Positions 17,901 to 26,641 of a stretch of DNA of 47,087 nt are shown here, piece after piece. The notes below the pieces were generated by a model. The model was not told the DNA's origin. It did not search any database and was given only the letters and a program-made list of their open reading frames with translations. Each line of letters starts with the position of its first letter. Position 1 is the stretch's first letter. The DNA comes from a virus, in IMG/VR virus record IMGVR_UViG_3300027779_000046, positions 1 to 47,087 of that record; one strand, 5' to 3'. The position numbers were made by a program, and so were the translations under genes.

Positions 17901-18042
17901 CTTGTAAGATCGTTTGTAATTGAGTTAACTCTCTTGCTTGAACCGCAAAACCAGGCCTGAATAAAACCCTATGAAAGTTTTTATCTTTATCATAGTCATC
18001 ATAGTATGGTGCGATGTTAAAATTTGTTTTTACTCCAGACAC
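11911..18042 (-). CDS. Giant baseplate/fibre structural protein, DUF4815 family
   Basis: 2043 residues. The N-terminus FNIAPYYDDYDKDKNFHRVL, followed by FRPGFAVQARELTQLQTILQ (31-50), is the hallmark of DUF4815 proteins, which are large virion proteins of marine T4-like phages encoded near baseplate genes. An SGATSGAKGLVV module is near residue 90-100. A helical RRYTMRDIGKLEKRIENLEY segment near 1040 and a beta-rich C-terminus with GSNYTSSAVATVDGG/GGSGYTATPIVTV repeats (about 1832-1898) follow. Start is GTG at 18042, with AAAGAGAT upstream. It occupies the place where T4 has genes 9-11, between gp8 and the fibres, and so may replace that fibre-connecting function. No enzymatic motif was seen. 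Confidence 0.88.
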   Translation of the reverse strand: MSGVKTNFNIAPYYDDYDKDKNFHRVLFRPGFAVQARELTQLQTILQEQVTRFGDNIFKEGSKVFGGDVTLNNQVNSLKLEAAFDNADVVISNFAGKTVSGATSGAKGLVVKAEPTTVSDQPTLIFSKLGGGDFIDGETIATLEAVPYQANTVSLSGVAGIAAAQNTSSIASISEGCFYISGYFVLVQDQTIALDKYSSSPTKRVGVLATEAIVQTDDDTSILDNAQGTANYAAPGADRFSITLTLAALDIVTETTGSDGIKVKTSSTISEFAGEKFIELSRVELGVKTTETKYPLYAEIEKTMARRTFDESGSYTVRPFGIQLKNHITGNNSLVSAGLEAGKAYVKGYEYESIATRYVDVEKGRDTANISDYIIAADYGNSLYLNNVLGTFDISKHELVDLHCCSAATVNALSNDADALTKYNQTKMGTARVRSFDWEQADLATSNTTHFHSVYSTRIYDIRLNKTINSEVSGEGDDLITVGMPAGSTSFANGAYKGATLTVNTTLAGTFTSDVVTIAEYIAIGSQHKAVCNTALSQKVQSNSTFSISFKFQDLGSLVVKHAAKNQLNEANSSYVVKTTQADIDKLSRFNNDPEGTAFLAGTSKNNLIFQLPFSPLASIPDGITYTYKTFQSVSVPIAGTTTVSTATGSFIGTGSLPSSTAKELYSVAVKTIDDVNNPPIDNVTGEELTEGQILEFSSATGRSASIDSASQTTLNLNSKNGAYQVEIISTIRTANATPRSKTLTIGNTTNLSSDSDISKGQVHFILPNKQVGKKDNLMISDVFNLVYVIDSGDKAEPVSSTHLTALKNTTSTTAVDVTSNYELDNGQRDNFYDHAGIVLKPGAPAPKGQLLVIVDHFSNPALEPPIQDALAGYFSVQSYADVGANTGYHYDLDGLKRSGLNFEKIPSFTSPTTGEEIQLRDSIDFRPSRYSANNDKGSNTTNDITSNNAAFPSSQLGAAGGTPDPEYTLQFNTNYYLGRKDKLILSKDRVFRVLKGVAARDPITPPDDDDSITLYTLTIPPYTFSTDDIKTKYIDNRRYTMRDIGKLEKRIENLEYYTALSMLEKEAAATSISGGSTKDSLFNPAGDRFKNGILVDGFKGHSIGDVINKDYLCSIDIEKNELRPPFKSDAYGFQLSKGTSNNISYHLPGPELATLPFTTANLVNQPLASSYKAINPYALAQFSGGIKTFPDSDLWYDSTIRPEVLVNLEGVNDNWQFGAVSGGHGSQWDDWTKIWTGEQINPEPEISVKDAGATSGGIRKATLISQGQTRRGITSKNIPDSIKRSLGNKVADISMTFWMKPHLLKSQFAPDDDRIYFVAKGMKPATNVAIFFDGTNVTANVYPMPFVVLNGVTTTKHLIQGETLSEGANVCQVIMPEKTTAGGTATGYIKVIKAHDQNGDNADIDQSFSPSSTTILSSNSGISAVISNRTVPTKGQASYMATNLAGDFAGVLSLPKTAHKTGERLLRVTDEVNDKVADSTMAAECTFHVRGLIDGREATSLSVRPSTSRREDVTNENVITSATSRVEGSLGWMDPLTQTFIVNKSNYVEGVFVKEVDLFFRQKATANSSTPQLPVTVQIRPLVNGLPSCGTILPFAEASLKPDSINTTVNPPEASNTSHSTTFVFPAPVYLTGDEYALVIISNSSEYQLWTAIQGLNPLSTAAISPNFRIPKQPNVEELYLPTNAGAVNKSPGESLMMRIKRCHFTTINEGNIILMSNSSSQSAATSNVFADVYKLNTSIMQFDSSSVAFSYKTSNTAGSYITTDYVQGERDKNVYPTERMMMQYNTANSFSTRVAIRSTSKFVSPVIDITRFNLITTENDVDNAAIANSQVYVINAGSNYTSSAVATVDGGNGTGATIDLTIVNGEITAGIITEGGSGYTATPIVTVTDAAHTGTNLCKIVVSSELDSQGGPINAKYITRKVNLEDGFEAEDLKVIVNAYKPESATIHVYAKVLSPDDTESFDDRGYIQLQQETATSVNSLNEDDYKEFLYRSPGDSIDYVDANGTNYKKFKTFAIKLCLLSSSTLDVPRVKDLRAIALDE

Positions 18043-18065
18043 TTATATCTCTTTCGTCAAAGAAT

Positions 18066-19793
18066 TTAGAAGTTTATAATTAATTTCACATCTTCAATTT
18101 GGTCACTAGCTCTAGAGATAGGTGATCTATTTTCAACATAAAGAATATCTCCAGTATATGCTTTTAGATCTGGCCCTTCAATAACACTTGAGTTAGCCGT
18201 AGTTCCGGCTCCAGCGATTGTTAAAGCTTCGTTAGCTTGAAAAGATCCGACTGTTGTATCCCAACCTGCGGTTGTATTGGATCCTTTTGTAATCTGTGTT
18301 ATTCTTAACTTACTCGTACCAGATGCCCAGTCAACAACTCTTCCTGTAGCTCCTGATAGCGCTCCTGTTACTAAATCATCTGCTGCATAAGCTGCACCAG
18401 AAAAGGATTGCACTGTAATTCTAAGAGCTTGATCGCCTAAAGAAATTGTAGCTGGTATTCCAAGATCCACACCACTTGTAGTATTAGCAGCATTTGGATG
18501 AGAAATTAAACCAATTTTTCTAAAATCGTTTGCAACTGTAAATTCGCCGGACTCGTCATTTTCAAGTCTAACGTTGACCATTATATTAAATCCGCCTAAT
18601 TCTTCAACGGCATCAAAACCGTGTCCGCCTTTAGGTTCAATTGTAGCAACTACCGTGGCATCATCTAAGTTCCAAGAAGTATTTGCTAAAACATTAACAA
18701 CTGCATTTGTATAACCTGAACCAGCGGCAATTGTTACAACATCAGTTAAACCAGCAGCATTAGTTCCGTTAGATCTACAATTTGCTCCTGCACCATCCCC
18801 TAAAATTTGTAATCTGGGGGCGATTTGAAAATTATCTCCTTGAGCAGGCGCGGATGCTAAAGCCGGTGCAAAAGTTATAACTTTAGTAGATTGAGCATAA
18901 TCCGTAATGGTTCCACCTTTACCTTCAGAAGTTCCCGAAGTAAAGAAAATATCTGAACCAACATAAACGTCATCTGTAGCTGCAGCTGTACTATGAATTC
19001 TAACAGAAGTCGTAGTATGAGCATATGCTCCTCCGAAACCATTATCTAATGTGTTGGTTTCAAAAATTAAATATTCTGCTCCGCCAACGGTACCATTAGC
19101 TGTTTTTCTATAGATATTAATTGCACCATCTACGGCTCCGTTCTCAACATCTCTTTGCAGAGTATTTTCTTGAGTAGCAGTTGCCATGGTTACATTTGAA
19201 TATCTAACTTGTTGTACTGGAACATAATTTGTTGTTACAAATTTTAATGCGGATGCCGCGGAAATTGTAAACATATATTTCCACTTATATCCATCAGATC
19301 CAGGAGTAACAAGAGATGTTGTTTGCCCGGTAGGTTTAGCTACGCTATTACCTGAACTGTTGTTGTTTGCTAAACACTTATAAACATTATAATCATCTGT
19401 TAATACATAGAATGATTGCGCTAGCATATTCGTTTCTGTATTATCATAGGCAAAATAAGGTGTGTTATTTGACCAATTATATCTGGGAATACAATGTGTT
19501 ACATCGGTAGATATGACCTTTTTGGCTGCAATCATATCTTTCCAGTGATTATAATAAGTATTTGATACATCGTCGGTAGGGGTCGGGGGTGTAGTGTCTG
19601 AATCCGCCGCGGCAGCACCTGCTACATTAGCCCAGTTCTGGACACCACCGATAAAAAGATACATATTAGATTCTAAGTATGTATCGCCCGCGATTGTGTT
19701 CGCAAAAGTAGTCATTCCGAAATCTTCGTCAAAAGATTCCCGGAATTGCTTTGCATTGAACATTCTGAATTTGTTTGTTACTAAGGCCGGCAT
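18066..19793 (-). CDS. gp8: Baseplate wedge protein gp8
   Basis: 575 residues, much longer than T4 gp8 (334) but like marine homologues. The N-terminus PALVTNKFRMFNAKQFRESF and the blocks YLFIGGVQNWAN, PTPTDDVSNTYYNHWKDMIA and FYVLTDDYNVYKCLANN are the family signature. The C-terminal half is enlarged with beta modules: GSGYTNAVVNVLAN near 355-370 and GALSGATGRVVDW near 476-490. gp8 dimers in T4 join gp6/gp7 and gp10 in the wedge. Gene order gp6, gp7-position, gp8 agrees with T4. Ribosome site GGAG lies 8-9 bases before the ATG. Confidence 0.9.
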   Translation of the reverse strand: MPALVTNKFRMFNAKQFRESFDEDFGMTTFANTIAGDTYLESNMYLFIGGVQNWANVAGAAAADSDTTPPTPTDDVSNTYYNHWKDMIAAKKVISTDVTHCIPRYNWSNNTPYFAYDNTETNMLAQSFYVLTDDYNVYKCLANNNSSGNSVAKPTGQTTSLVTPGSDGYKWKYMFTISAASALKFVTTNYVPVQQVRYSNVTMATATQENTLQRDVENGAVDGAINIYRKTANGTVGGAEYLIFETNTLDNGFGGAYAHTTTSVRIHSTAAATDDVYVGSDIFFTSGTSEGKGGTITDYAQSTKVITFAPALASAPAQGDNFQIAPRLQILGDGAGANCRSNGTNAAGLTDVVTIAAGSGYTNAVVNVLANTSWNLDDATVVATIEPKGGHGFDAVEELGGFNIMVNVRLENDESGEFTVANDFRKIGLISHPNAANTTSGVDLGIPATISLGDQALRITVQSFSGAAYAADDLVTGALSGATGRVVDWASGTSKLRITQITKGSNTTAGWDTTVGSFQANEALTIAGAGTTANSSVIEGPDLKAYTGDILYVENRSPISRASDQIEDVKLIINF

Positions 19794-19825
19794 GTCGATA
19801 ACTCCAATTTATATTTTTTAATTTA

Positions 19826-22800
19826 TTACTCTAAAACAATTTGTTGAGCAACGGCATCTGATATTCCTTCTGGGAAATATTTATTACCGCGATTGTGAAT
19901 GTTAAAAGTCTCTGTGGTAAAATCGCCCACGATATATTTAGCATCATGGCGACTATAAATGTTAATTTTATGTCCTATTCCTGTATTTATGTGATCTTCA
20001 TATAGTAAAAATTCAGATTCAATTATTATCTTACCAATCGCAGAATCCGCAGCGCTTGTGCCATCTTCTGCTAATAAATCATCTCCATCTTCCAACAAAA
20101 ACCCATCGGACTCTTCTAATATTATATTTATATCATCAAAATAAACGGTTGAGCCCTGTTCTATATTTTTAACTGGGGTTACATTTGAAATCACTAAACT
20201 GTTAATTACTTGACCATCATATTGTGCAGCGGCATCATATGTTTCATGTGCGCTGAAATATTCATCCGGATTAGGTGAAGTTCTAACCGGACAATATGTT
20301 GGATATGGATATTCTATGTTTGCCAAATCCCATTGAGGTGAATATGTTTGATGATTTGGTAGCTTAGCTGTTATTAAAATTTCATCTACCATAACACCAA
20401 CTCCAATAATATTATCAGGATGATTACTATAAGTTCCAAACTCTTTTATTGTGGCATCTCTATAGTCAACATAATAACTTGTATCTTTTGATAATCCGGA
20501 GGCCAATGGATTATAAGCGCCAGTTGGAAAATCTTCCATTATTAAGCGTTTGTCTACTGTAACAACTTCGCCATAGTCACCTTCTAATATATCTGTTTTT
20601 GCTAATCCTAATAATGAATGAACACCATCTAATTGAGGTTTAGCAGTACCATCTGCTTCGCAAAATACTAGTTGTATTTTTCCATTAGACATTAAACCAA
20701 CTACTTGACCTTTACTAATATCTTCATGGGCTCGATATTCATACATTTTCCATGTAGGAAAGGATAAATCTAATTTATCTTTAGTTGCTGCTTTTCCTAA
20801 TTTAATTCTATCCAATTCATCCGCAGATGTTATTGTAGGGGGTGTAGTGGTAATCCAACGTTCGTGATCACTACCTTTAATCATGGTTGGAGCATAATTG
20901 GGATAATATTCTGCGCCCGGTATTAAATCATAAACACGTTCTTCTACAGAATCCGTAGCTCTTATTGTTACGGCTTCTCCCACTTCAGCTGTTTCGTTAA
21001 CTATTCCTAACAATGAATGAACATAATTAATTCTTGGAAAACAAACATTTCCTGTTTGATATACTCTTTCTACTTTTCCATCAGGTCTTAATCCTACAGC
21101 CATTCCACCATATACTTTTGCACCTGCTACTATAAATGTTGCTGGATTTCTTAATTTTTTATCTTTTGGTCTTGCATACGATTGTCCGGGCATATGTGCA
21201 AGCCCCCAGTAAGCGGTTGATGCAAGCGGATCTGGAATTCCCGCAATCGGTGAGTGTATTTCCACTTCTCTGTTAACCACTGGCATATTAACATATGTGG
21301 GTATGCCTGTTAAAGCTGGAAGATCAAGTTTAATCCGCTGTAAGCCCCAACGATCAAAAATTTCATATTCCGACTCAACAGAGAATGTTCGTTCTATTAC
21401 CTTTATGATTTCTTCATGGCCGTAAGTAGAATCGGTAGTAAGTGCCGGCAGTGTTAAGAGTGCCGGAGGCAAGTTGATCTGCCACCACGATGAAAGTACT
21501 GATTTATGTTCTGTCTGTATTGGGCCGCCCATATCAGAGTGAGTATCACAGTATGCAAAGTGATTTACGCGTGTATAGTCATCTTTCCAATCAGCGCCGG
21601 CACCAGGACTATCAAATCTCAATGATTTATAAGTATGATCTGGGACTTTAAAATCTACATATGCGCCGCCGGTTCCAGGAGTTCCTACGGCAGTTGAGGA
21701 ATATTCCATACCTGATACCCAACCCGCATTGTGATCCCCGTCAAGCACACTAGCAAATTTTAATAGATGATTTGTATTAGAACTGTCGCTTAGATTAAAA
21801 CGATATGTAACCCCTTTAATAAGTTTTCTTGCCCAATTACTATTGATGAAAACATCATAATCATTAATGTTTATACCATCAAAATAGAAATCAGTATTAA
21901 CAACCGTTACCACTATTTCAGGATTATCCTGAGACCATGCTGTAGCATTTGGCTTTGCCACCATGCCCCAGTGTAACCCAAGTTCTAAAGTGGGTTCTAA
22001 ATCAGCAACTTTTGAACCTACATAAGTAGTTATACCTGATAAAGTTGGAAGATCTAGTTGTATTCGTTGTAAGCCCCAACGATCAAAAATTTCAAAAAAT
22101 GATTCAACACCGAGAGTGTGAGGCGCGAATATTTCGATTTCTTCTTCACCGTAAGTCCAGTAGGCCTCAATCAGCGGCATTGTATGTACGCCATCCGGAG
22201 AACGATACTTTCCTAATATCCCTATCTCCGGCCAGTATTCTATACCACCTTTACGTTCTAAATTTGGATTTCCGTCTAGTCCACCTAGAGTACCCCAATT
22301 TCCAGGTCTTTGTGCTCCTGCAGTCGCACCCCATTCATTTGTCGTATGTTGCGGATTAAAATATAGATCCCATGATGTATGGCCCAGACATGCCCATCCT
22401 TCATAGTGACCAGGAATGATTAATTCTAGATATACATTTGGATACCAAGGAACAATTTTCACACTAGAATTAAGAAGCGCTTTATCATGATGTGCGAAAT
22501 GATGAGGAATTTCCACTCTTCCTGTGCGATTTGCATCATACAAATCATTTGACGGATCAAATTGTCCGGCCAGGCCTCGATTGTAGGGTTCATAATCCCA
22601 CCCTTGACCGACTAACCAATCTACTCGTCCACCATGAAATGCGAAATTTATATCATCTGTTGTGATTCCGAATCCGATGCACCGCGGATCCAAAAATTCA
22701 ACATGCATTTTATGAATATACGGTGTAAGGAAATTAATTTGTCCGTAAATACTAGTATAAGGTTCCATACTGGTACTATTATGAATGACAGGAACACCAT

Positions 22801-25800
22801 CTGCCCGGCCTCTCATAATAGAAGTGATTGGACCGTATGTAGGAACAAATGATGGTGTTCTATCAACAAATATTTCAATTTTCTTAGTAGTATCAGTTTC
22901 AACATCTACGTTTACATTTAATAGAAGTAATATACCAATCTCACCAAAAACATTCCAGCCCGCAGGATGAACAAAAGATCTAACTAAATCTCTAAATTCA
23001 TTAATTTGAATATCTGATCTTAAAACGTACGAAAAATCTTGATAATAGTAGGAATCTTGAATCCTGATAATATCACTAACCATTCCAAGTTTATCTGTGA
23101 ACTTGCCAGGATAATTTGTTATAGAAGTTCGCTTAGCTAAAAATGTAGCATTACCATCTCCGGAAGGAGCAGTTACATCGGGTGTTATATTATAATTAAT
23201 ACCTGCTGAGGAAATCGCGAGTGATTTAATAGAACCAGTTTTTAAAGCTCCTGCTTTTAAAATAGCATTGTTACCATAACCAGAATTTTTTTCCAGAGTA
23301 ACAGTATTTGAAGTTGCTAAAGTTGATGTTCTGGCACCCTTGGTAGAAACAATTACTTCGCCTGGAGTAAAATCTCCGGGTTCTAACATCATGAATGAAT
23401 CTATAGTATCAGCGGTATTAAATCCTTCATATTGAATTTTGCCGCGAGATGATATATCTGAGATTGATATATTATCTATATGCAAATCATATGATGTAGA
23501 GGTCGTTGTATTTGCAAATAAATAGACGGCGTGATATCGGTCCGAACTTGCTACAAATTTTCCTTCAAAAGTATAAATTTGATCCGCATTAGTTGTTTCT
23601 CCATGCGTATATACAACTGCTTCTGTTAATCCTACCGCAGGGCCACTTGGTTCGTAATCTGCATCAGTATCTGAATGGCCATATCTTAATTCAATAAACC
23701 TGAGACTGATGCTGCCCCTGAAAGAAATTTTGGCATTATATTGATTTCCAGGAATAATAAGATTTTCATACGCTTGATCAACCTCGCTATCTATTGAACG
23801 CAAACCAATATAAGTATCTAGCTGATCATTAACCGCTATCTTACCACTATGTGAACCAGATATAGTATTAGATGATTCTACTGAAAGTGTATGGCTGCCC
23901 GTATCTACAGCTGTTCTTTTTGAAGTGAAAGCTGAAAGGCCCGAAATACTACCATTTTCAAAGTCTCCAATATTACCTAAAAGAACATTTTCATCTTCAA
24001 GAGAAAAAGTAGTTTCTTCCGGAAGAACTTTCATGGTACTAAAAGTAGAATTTGATGTAGAGTTAACAACTGGTAATATTACCTTTGCCTTCGTGCCCGA
24101 TGTTACTCCTATAATGGATTCACCATATCGATATCTTCCATAAATATTTTCTGCAAAATTTAAAAATGATAAGCGTCCGGTATTTTTTCCTGTTATAGGA
24201 TCTTCAAATCTCCATTGCTCTAAACCTAAAGTAGATTCATTTTTTGCTTCATATTTGGGGGCTCTTATATAATCAATTCCTGTAGTTATTACCTGTGTTT
24301 CAGAAATGGATCCAAAACCTGTATAGGTATAAACCGTTCCTCCGTAATAATCAGAAACTGATTTTGAACCGTCTCCTAACTGATTTGTATATACTCCCTC
24401 ATCATCTTTAATTTCATAATAACCAGTAGGCTGAATCGTACTAATGGTAAACATATTAGTTTTACCGGGAACAATAGATCCATTTGCACTGTAATAAAGA
24501 TCACATGCAGAACCTTCAACAAAATTAGGTTCGGTTGGGCTTTCTATTGCATATATAAATGTTGAATTATTTACTGAAGGCCCTGCAATTGTTCCTTTGG
24601 TCCCCGTTTTAGAATCATATACATAATAACCTGGTTGAATATCATCTTCAAAGGCCTTGGTGTGGCAAAGAATATTATCTCCAGCATCGGCACTTCCATC
24701 TGTACTATCAATAAGAATTGTACCAGTTCCTTCTTCTAATAAGATATTTGCACCGCCATCAGCAGTATCTTGATTCGCTACTTGTGCAACAAACGTAACT
24801 GTATTACTTGAACTGAAGTGTGTATTAATATTTTCTGGATATTTAACTCCTTCTTGTTCAATTGAAAAGGAAGCTGAATTTAATAATATTCCATTAGTCG
24901 CAGTTCCGCCGTCGGCGGTTGATATGGCAGCGCTGACCAAGGTATTAGAACTTCTATACAATCCTGTGGGAAGAACTTTGCTAATTGCGCCAGTATGACC
25001 TGTTCCCAATGTCCCAGCATTATTAATCGCTAACGTTTCGCCACCTATATAACCATTTCCTCCATCATCAATGATAATTTCATCAATAGCACCATTAGCA
25101 GTGGTTGCAACACGAGCTATAGCCCCCTGTCCTGCTCCACCGGTAAGAACAAGTTGATCATTAATATCATAACCAGTTCCATTACTTATAATATCAATTT
25201 CCCCAATAACCGCAATACATGTTCCTTGAGCAGATGCTGACGGAAAGGTCATTGCTTTAACCTCATCTCCTGCAAGCTTTCCACCCATTAATTCTGTATC
25301 GGCAAACGCTTCAATTGTTGCTACCGCTTCGTCTGCTCTAAAATCAGAATAGGCATCAAAACGAATATCATATCCTTTAACATAATCGGTCAAAAATAAT
25401 TCTGTTACACCCGTTGATCCTTCAAAATATGAAATTGAATTATCAACGGTAGCTGTTGCTTGAGATTGTTCACCTTTGATAACTCTACTATTAAACATAT
25501 CTGCATTTATAGCACTTCCACTAAAAATTTTAATAGATTTTAGTGATCTCCAGGTACCATCAGATGGTCTTAATAATCTTTCTTTTGGGTATATAAAGGA
25601 AAGTTGTTCCGAACCATAAACAGTTCTCCATAACCATAAAAATGAATCCTCTGTTCCTCTTGCTCTATAAATTTCTTTCGCTGTTTTAACTGCTTGTCTT
25701 ATATCCCCAATAGAGTCCATAGGAATATTTGTTAGAAAATCATCCCTAAATCGCGCCAAGTACATATTATCAGTTTCATCAATGTCATTGACTAAATCTA

Positions 25801-26641
25801 AATCAGCAGCTCCTCGAAGAGGATTTCTTTTAATATCATTATCGGTTCGGCCAACATATGCTTTTGCTCTGGACCTTTTCCCAATTATTGTTTCACCGTG
25901 GCGAAAAGCTTTAGAATTTATAGGCCGGGCAAATAATACATGAGGATCAGTTTTATAATTTGCACTAGTAGTATCTGTAGATAGATATTTCCCGGCAGGG
26001 TAAACTCCGTGATTTTGAACACCGGTAATTATTGCTTCAACACCAGATACGGAACCAACAATTAATTCACCTAATGAAAATGTTGCTGTAGTTGGGTCTC
26101 TATCTGATTCAACTAATAATTCATTATTATGTATTGCGTCTTCCGGTGTGTCTTCTAATACAAATATACCGGAAGAATCATATTGGGTAAGTGTTGTTGT
26201 AGGTGGATCGTTTTCAAATACTCCGAAGTTGACGCCGCTTTCTCCTCCTTTTTGAGGCATATAAAATGTACGTCCGGCGAATTCTTCTAAGTGTAATTCA
26301 TAAACTATATCCGGATCATCGGAAACTGCTATGGCGTCTTTCTTGTTACCATATATTGGAAAATAATAACCTGTTTGTAATCCTACATCATATTCAATAC
26401 CTTCATCAGATGAAGTGTATATTAATCCGTCATCTAAGGCTGTTCCGTAAATATAATAGGCTTTTTCGTCGTCTTCGAGAACCATATTATATTCATCTAA
26501 AATTAAATCAGTATATTCTATTTGATAGGATTCTAGAAATTCAAAATACTTAGTAAGAAAGAGAGGGAGATTGGAGCCTTCTTCTGTGAAAAAAGAAGGT
26601 AATTGATTTTGTATAATCTCAGAAATTCTATTATCAGCCAT
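19826..26641 (-). CDS. Giant baseplate wedge protein in gp7 position
   Basis: 2271 residues; T4 gp7 has 1032. The N-terminus (ISEIIQNQLPSFFTEEGSNL, then FLTKYFEFLESYQIEYTD) and the part LWRTVYGSEQLSFIYPKERL near 340 are shared with large marine-phage baseplate proteins that follow gp6. The piece FRDLVRSFVHPAGWNVFGEI (about 1215-1235) looks like the end of the common core. Beyond that lies an unusual C-terminal extension of about 1000 residues, with two copies of an FDRWGLQRI-x-LDLP unit, a cupredoxin-like module with H1625, C1698, H1701 and M1704, and His/Trp-rich stretches. The start makes a TAATG junction with gp6. Its name as gp7 rests on synteny; structural role is firm, exact homology is not. 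Confidence 0.75.
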   Translation of the reverse strand: MADNRISEIIQNQLPSFFTEEGSNLPLFLTKYFEFLESYQIEYTDLILDEYNMVLEDDEKAYYIYGTALDDGLIYTSSDEGIEYDVGLQTGYYFPIYGNKKDAIAVSDDPDIVYELHLEEFAGRTFYMPQKGGESGVNFGVFENDPPTTTLTQYDSSGIFVLEDTPEDAIHNNELLVESDRDPTTATFSLGELIVGSVSGVEAIITGVQNHGVYPAGKYLSTDTTSANYKTDPHVLFARPINSKAFRHGETIIGKRSRAKAYVGRTDNDIKRNPLRGAADLDLVNDIDETDNMYLARFRDDFLTNIPMDSIGDIRQAVKTAKEIYRARGTEDSFLWLWRTVYGSEQLSFIYPKERLLRPSDGTWRSLKSIKIFSGSAINADMFNSRVIKGEQSQATATVDNSISYFEGSTGVTELFLTDYVKGYDIRFDAYSDFRADEAVATIEAFADTELMGGKLAGDEVKAMTFPSASAQGTCIAVIGEIDIISNGTGYDINDQLVLTGGAGQGAIARVATTANGAIDEIIIDDGGNGYIGGETLAINNAGTLGTGHTGAISKVLPTGLYRSSNTLVSAAISTADGGTATNGILLNSASFSIEQEGVKYPENINTHFSSSNTVTFVAQVANQDTADGGANILLEEGTGTILIDSTDGSADAGDNILCHTKAFEDDIQPGYYVYDSKTGTKGTIAGPSVNNSTFIYAIESPTEPNFVEGSACDLYYSANGSIVPGKTNMFTISTIQPTGYYEIKDDEGVYTNQLGDGSKSVSDYYGGTVYTYTGFGSISETQVITTGIDYIRAPKYEAKNESTLGLEQWRFEDPITGKNTGRLSFLNFAENIYGRYRYGESIIGVTSGTKAKVILPVVNSTSNSTFSTMKVLPEETTFSLEDENVLLGNIGDFENGSISGLSAFTSKRTAVDTGSHTLSVESSNTISGSHSGKIAVNDQLDTYIGLRSIDSEVDQAYENLIIPGNQYNAKISFRGSISLRFIELRYGHSDTDADYEPSGPAVGLTEAVVYTHGETTNADQIYTFEGKFVASSDRYHAVYLFANTTTSTSYDLHIDNISISDISSRGKIQYEGFNTADTIDSFMMLEPGDFTPGEVIVSTKGARTSTLATSNTVTLEKNSGYGNNAILKAGALKTGSIKSLAISSAGINYNITPDVTAPSGDGNATFLAKRTSITNYPGKFTDKLGMVSDIIRIQDSYYYQDFSYVLRSDIQINEFRDLVRSFVHPAGWNVFGEIGILLLLNVNVDVETDTTKKIEIFVDRTPSFVPTYGPITSIMRGRADGVPVIHNSTSMEPYTSIYGQINFLTPYIHKMHVEFLDPRCIGFGITTDDINFAFHGGRVDWLVGQGWDYEPYNRGLAGQFDPSNDLYDANRTGRVEIPHHFAHHDKALLNSSVKIVPWYPNVYLELIIPGHYEGWACLGHTSWDLYFNPQHTTNEWGATAGAQRPGNWGTLGGLDGNPNLERKGGIEYWPEIGILGKYRSPDGVHTMPLIEAYWTYGEEEIEIFAPHTLGVESFFEIFDRWGLQRIQLDLPTLSGITTYVGSKVADLEPTLELGLHWGMVAKPNATAWSQDNPEIVVTVVNTDFYFDGININDYDVFINSNWARKLIKGVTYRFNLSDSSNTNHLLKFASVLDGDHNAGWVSGMEYSSTAVGTPGTGGAYVDFKVPDHTYKSLRFDSPGAGADWKDDYTRVNHFAYCDTHSDMGGPIQTEHKSVLSSWWQINLPPALLTLPALTTDSTYGHEEIIKVIERTFSVESEYEIFDRWGLQRIKLDLPALTGIPTYVNMPVVNREVEIHSPIAGIPDPLASTAYWGLAHMPGQSYARPKDKKLRNPATFIVAGAKVYGGMAVGLRPDGKVERVYQTGNVCFPRINYVHSLLGIVNETAEVGEAVTIRATDSVEERVYDLIPGAEYYPNYAPTMIKGSDHERWITTTPPTITSADELDRIKLGKAATKDKLDLSFPTWKMYEYRAHEDISKGQVVGLMSNGKIQLVFCEADGTAKPQLDGVHSLLGLAKTDILEGDYGEVVTVDKRLIMEDFPTGAYNPLASGLSKDTSYYVDYRDATIKEFGTYSNHPDNIIGVGVMVDEILITAKLPNHQTYSPQWDLANIEYPYPTYCPVRTSPNPDEYFSAHETYDAAAQYDGQVINSLVISNVTPVKNIEQGSTVYFDDINIILEESDGFLLEDGDDLLAEDGTSAADSAIGKIIIESEFLLYEDHINTGIGHKINIYSRHDAKYIVGDFTTETFNIHNRGNKYFPEGISDAVAQQIVLE
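21339..22094 (-). repeat. Duplicated module in the giant wedge protein
   Basis: A 27-base sequence is identical at 21339-21365 and 22068-22094. It encodes the middle of the unit EIFDRWGLQRI-[QK]-LDLP-[TA]-L-[ST]-G-I; the protein similarity runs on both sides (VESFFEIFDRWGLQ and VESEYEIFDRWGLQ; SGITTYV and TGIPTYV). The two copies flank the cupredoxin-like module. Confidence 0.8.

Noticed and set aside
19806-19813. TATAAATT on the minus strand before gp8, as a late promoter
   Set aside because: Too close to the gp8 ribosome site; a start there would leave almost no leader. One mismatch in AT-rich DNA is weak.
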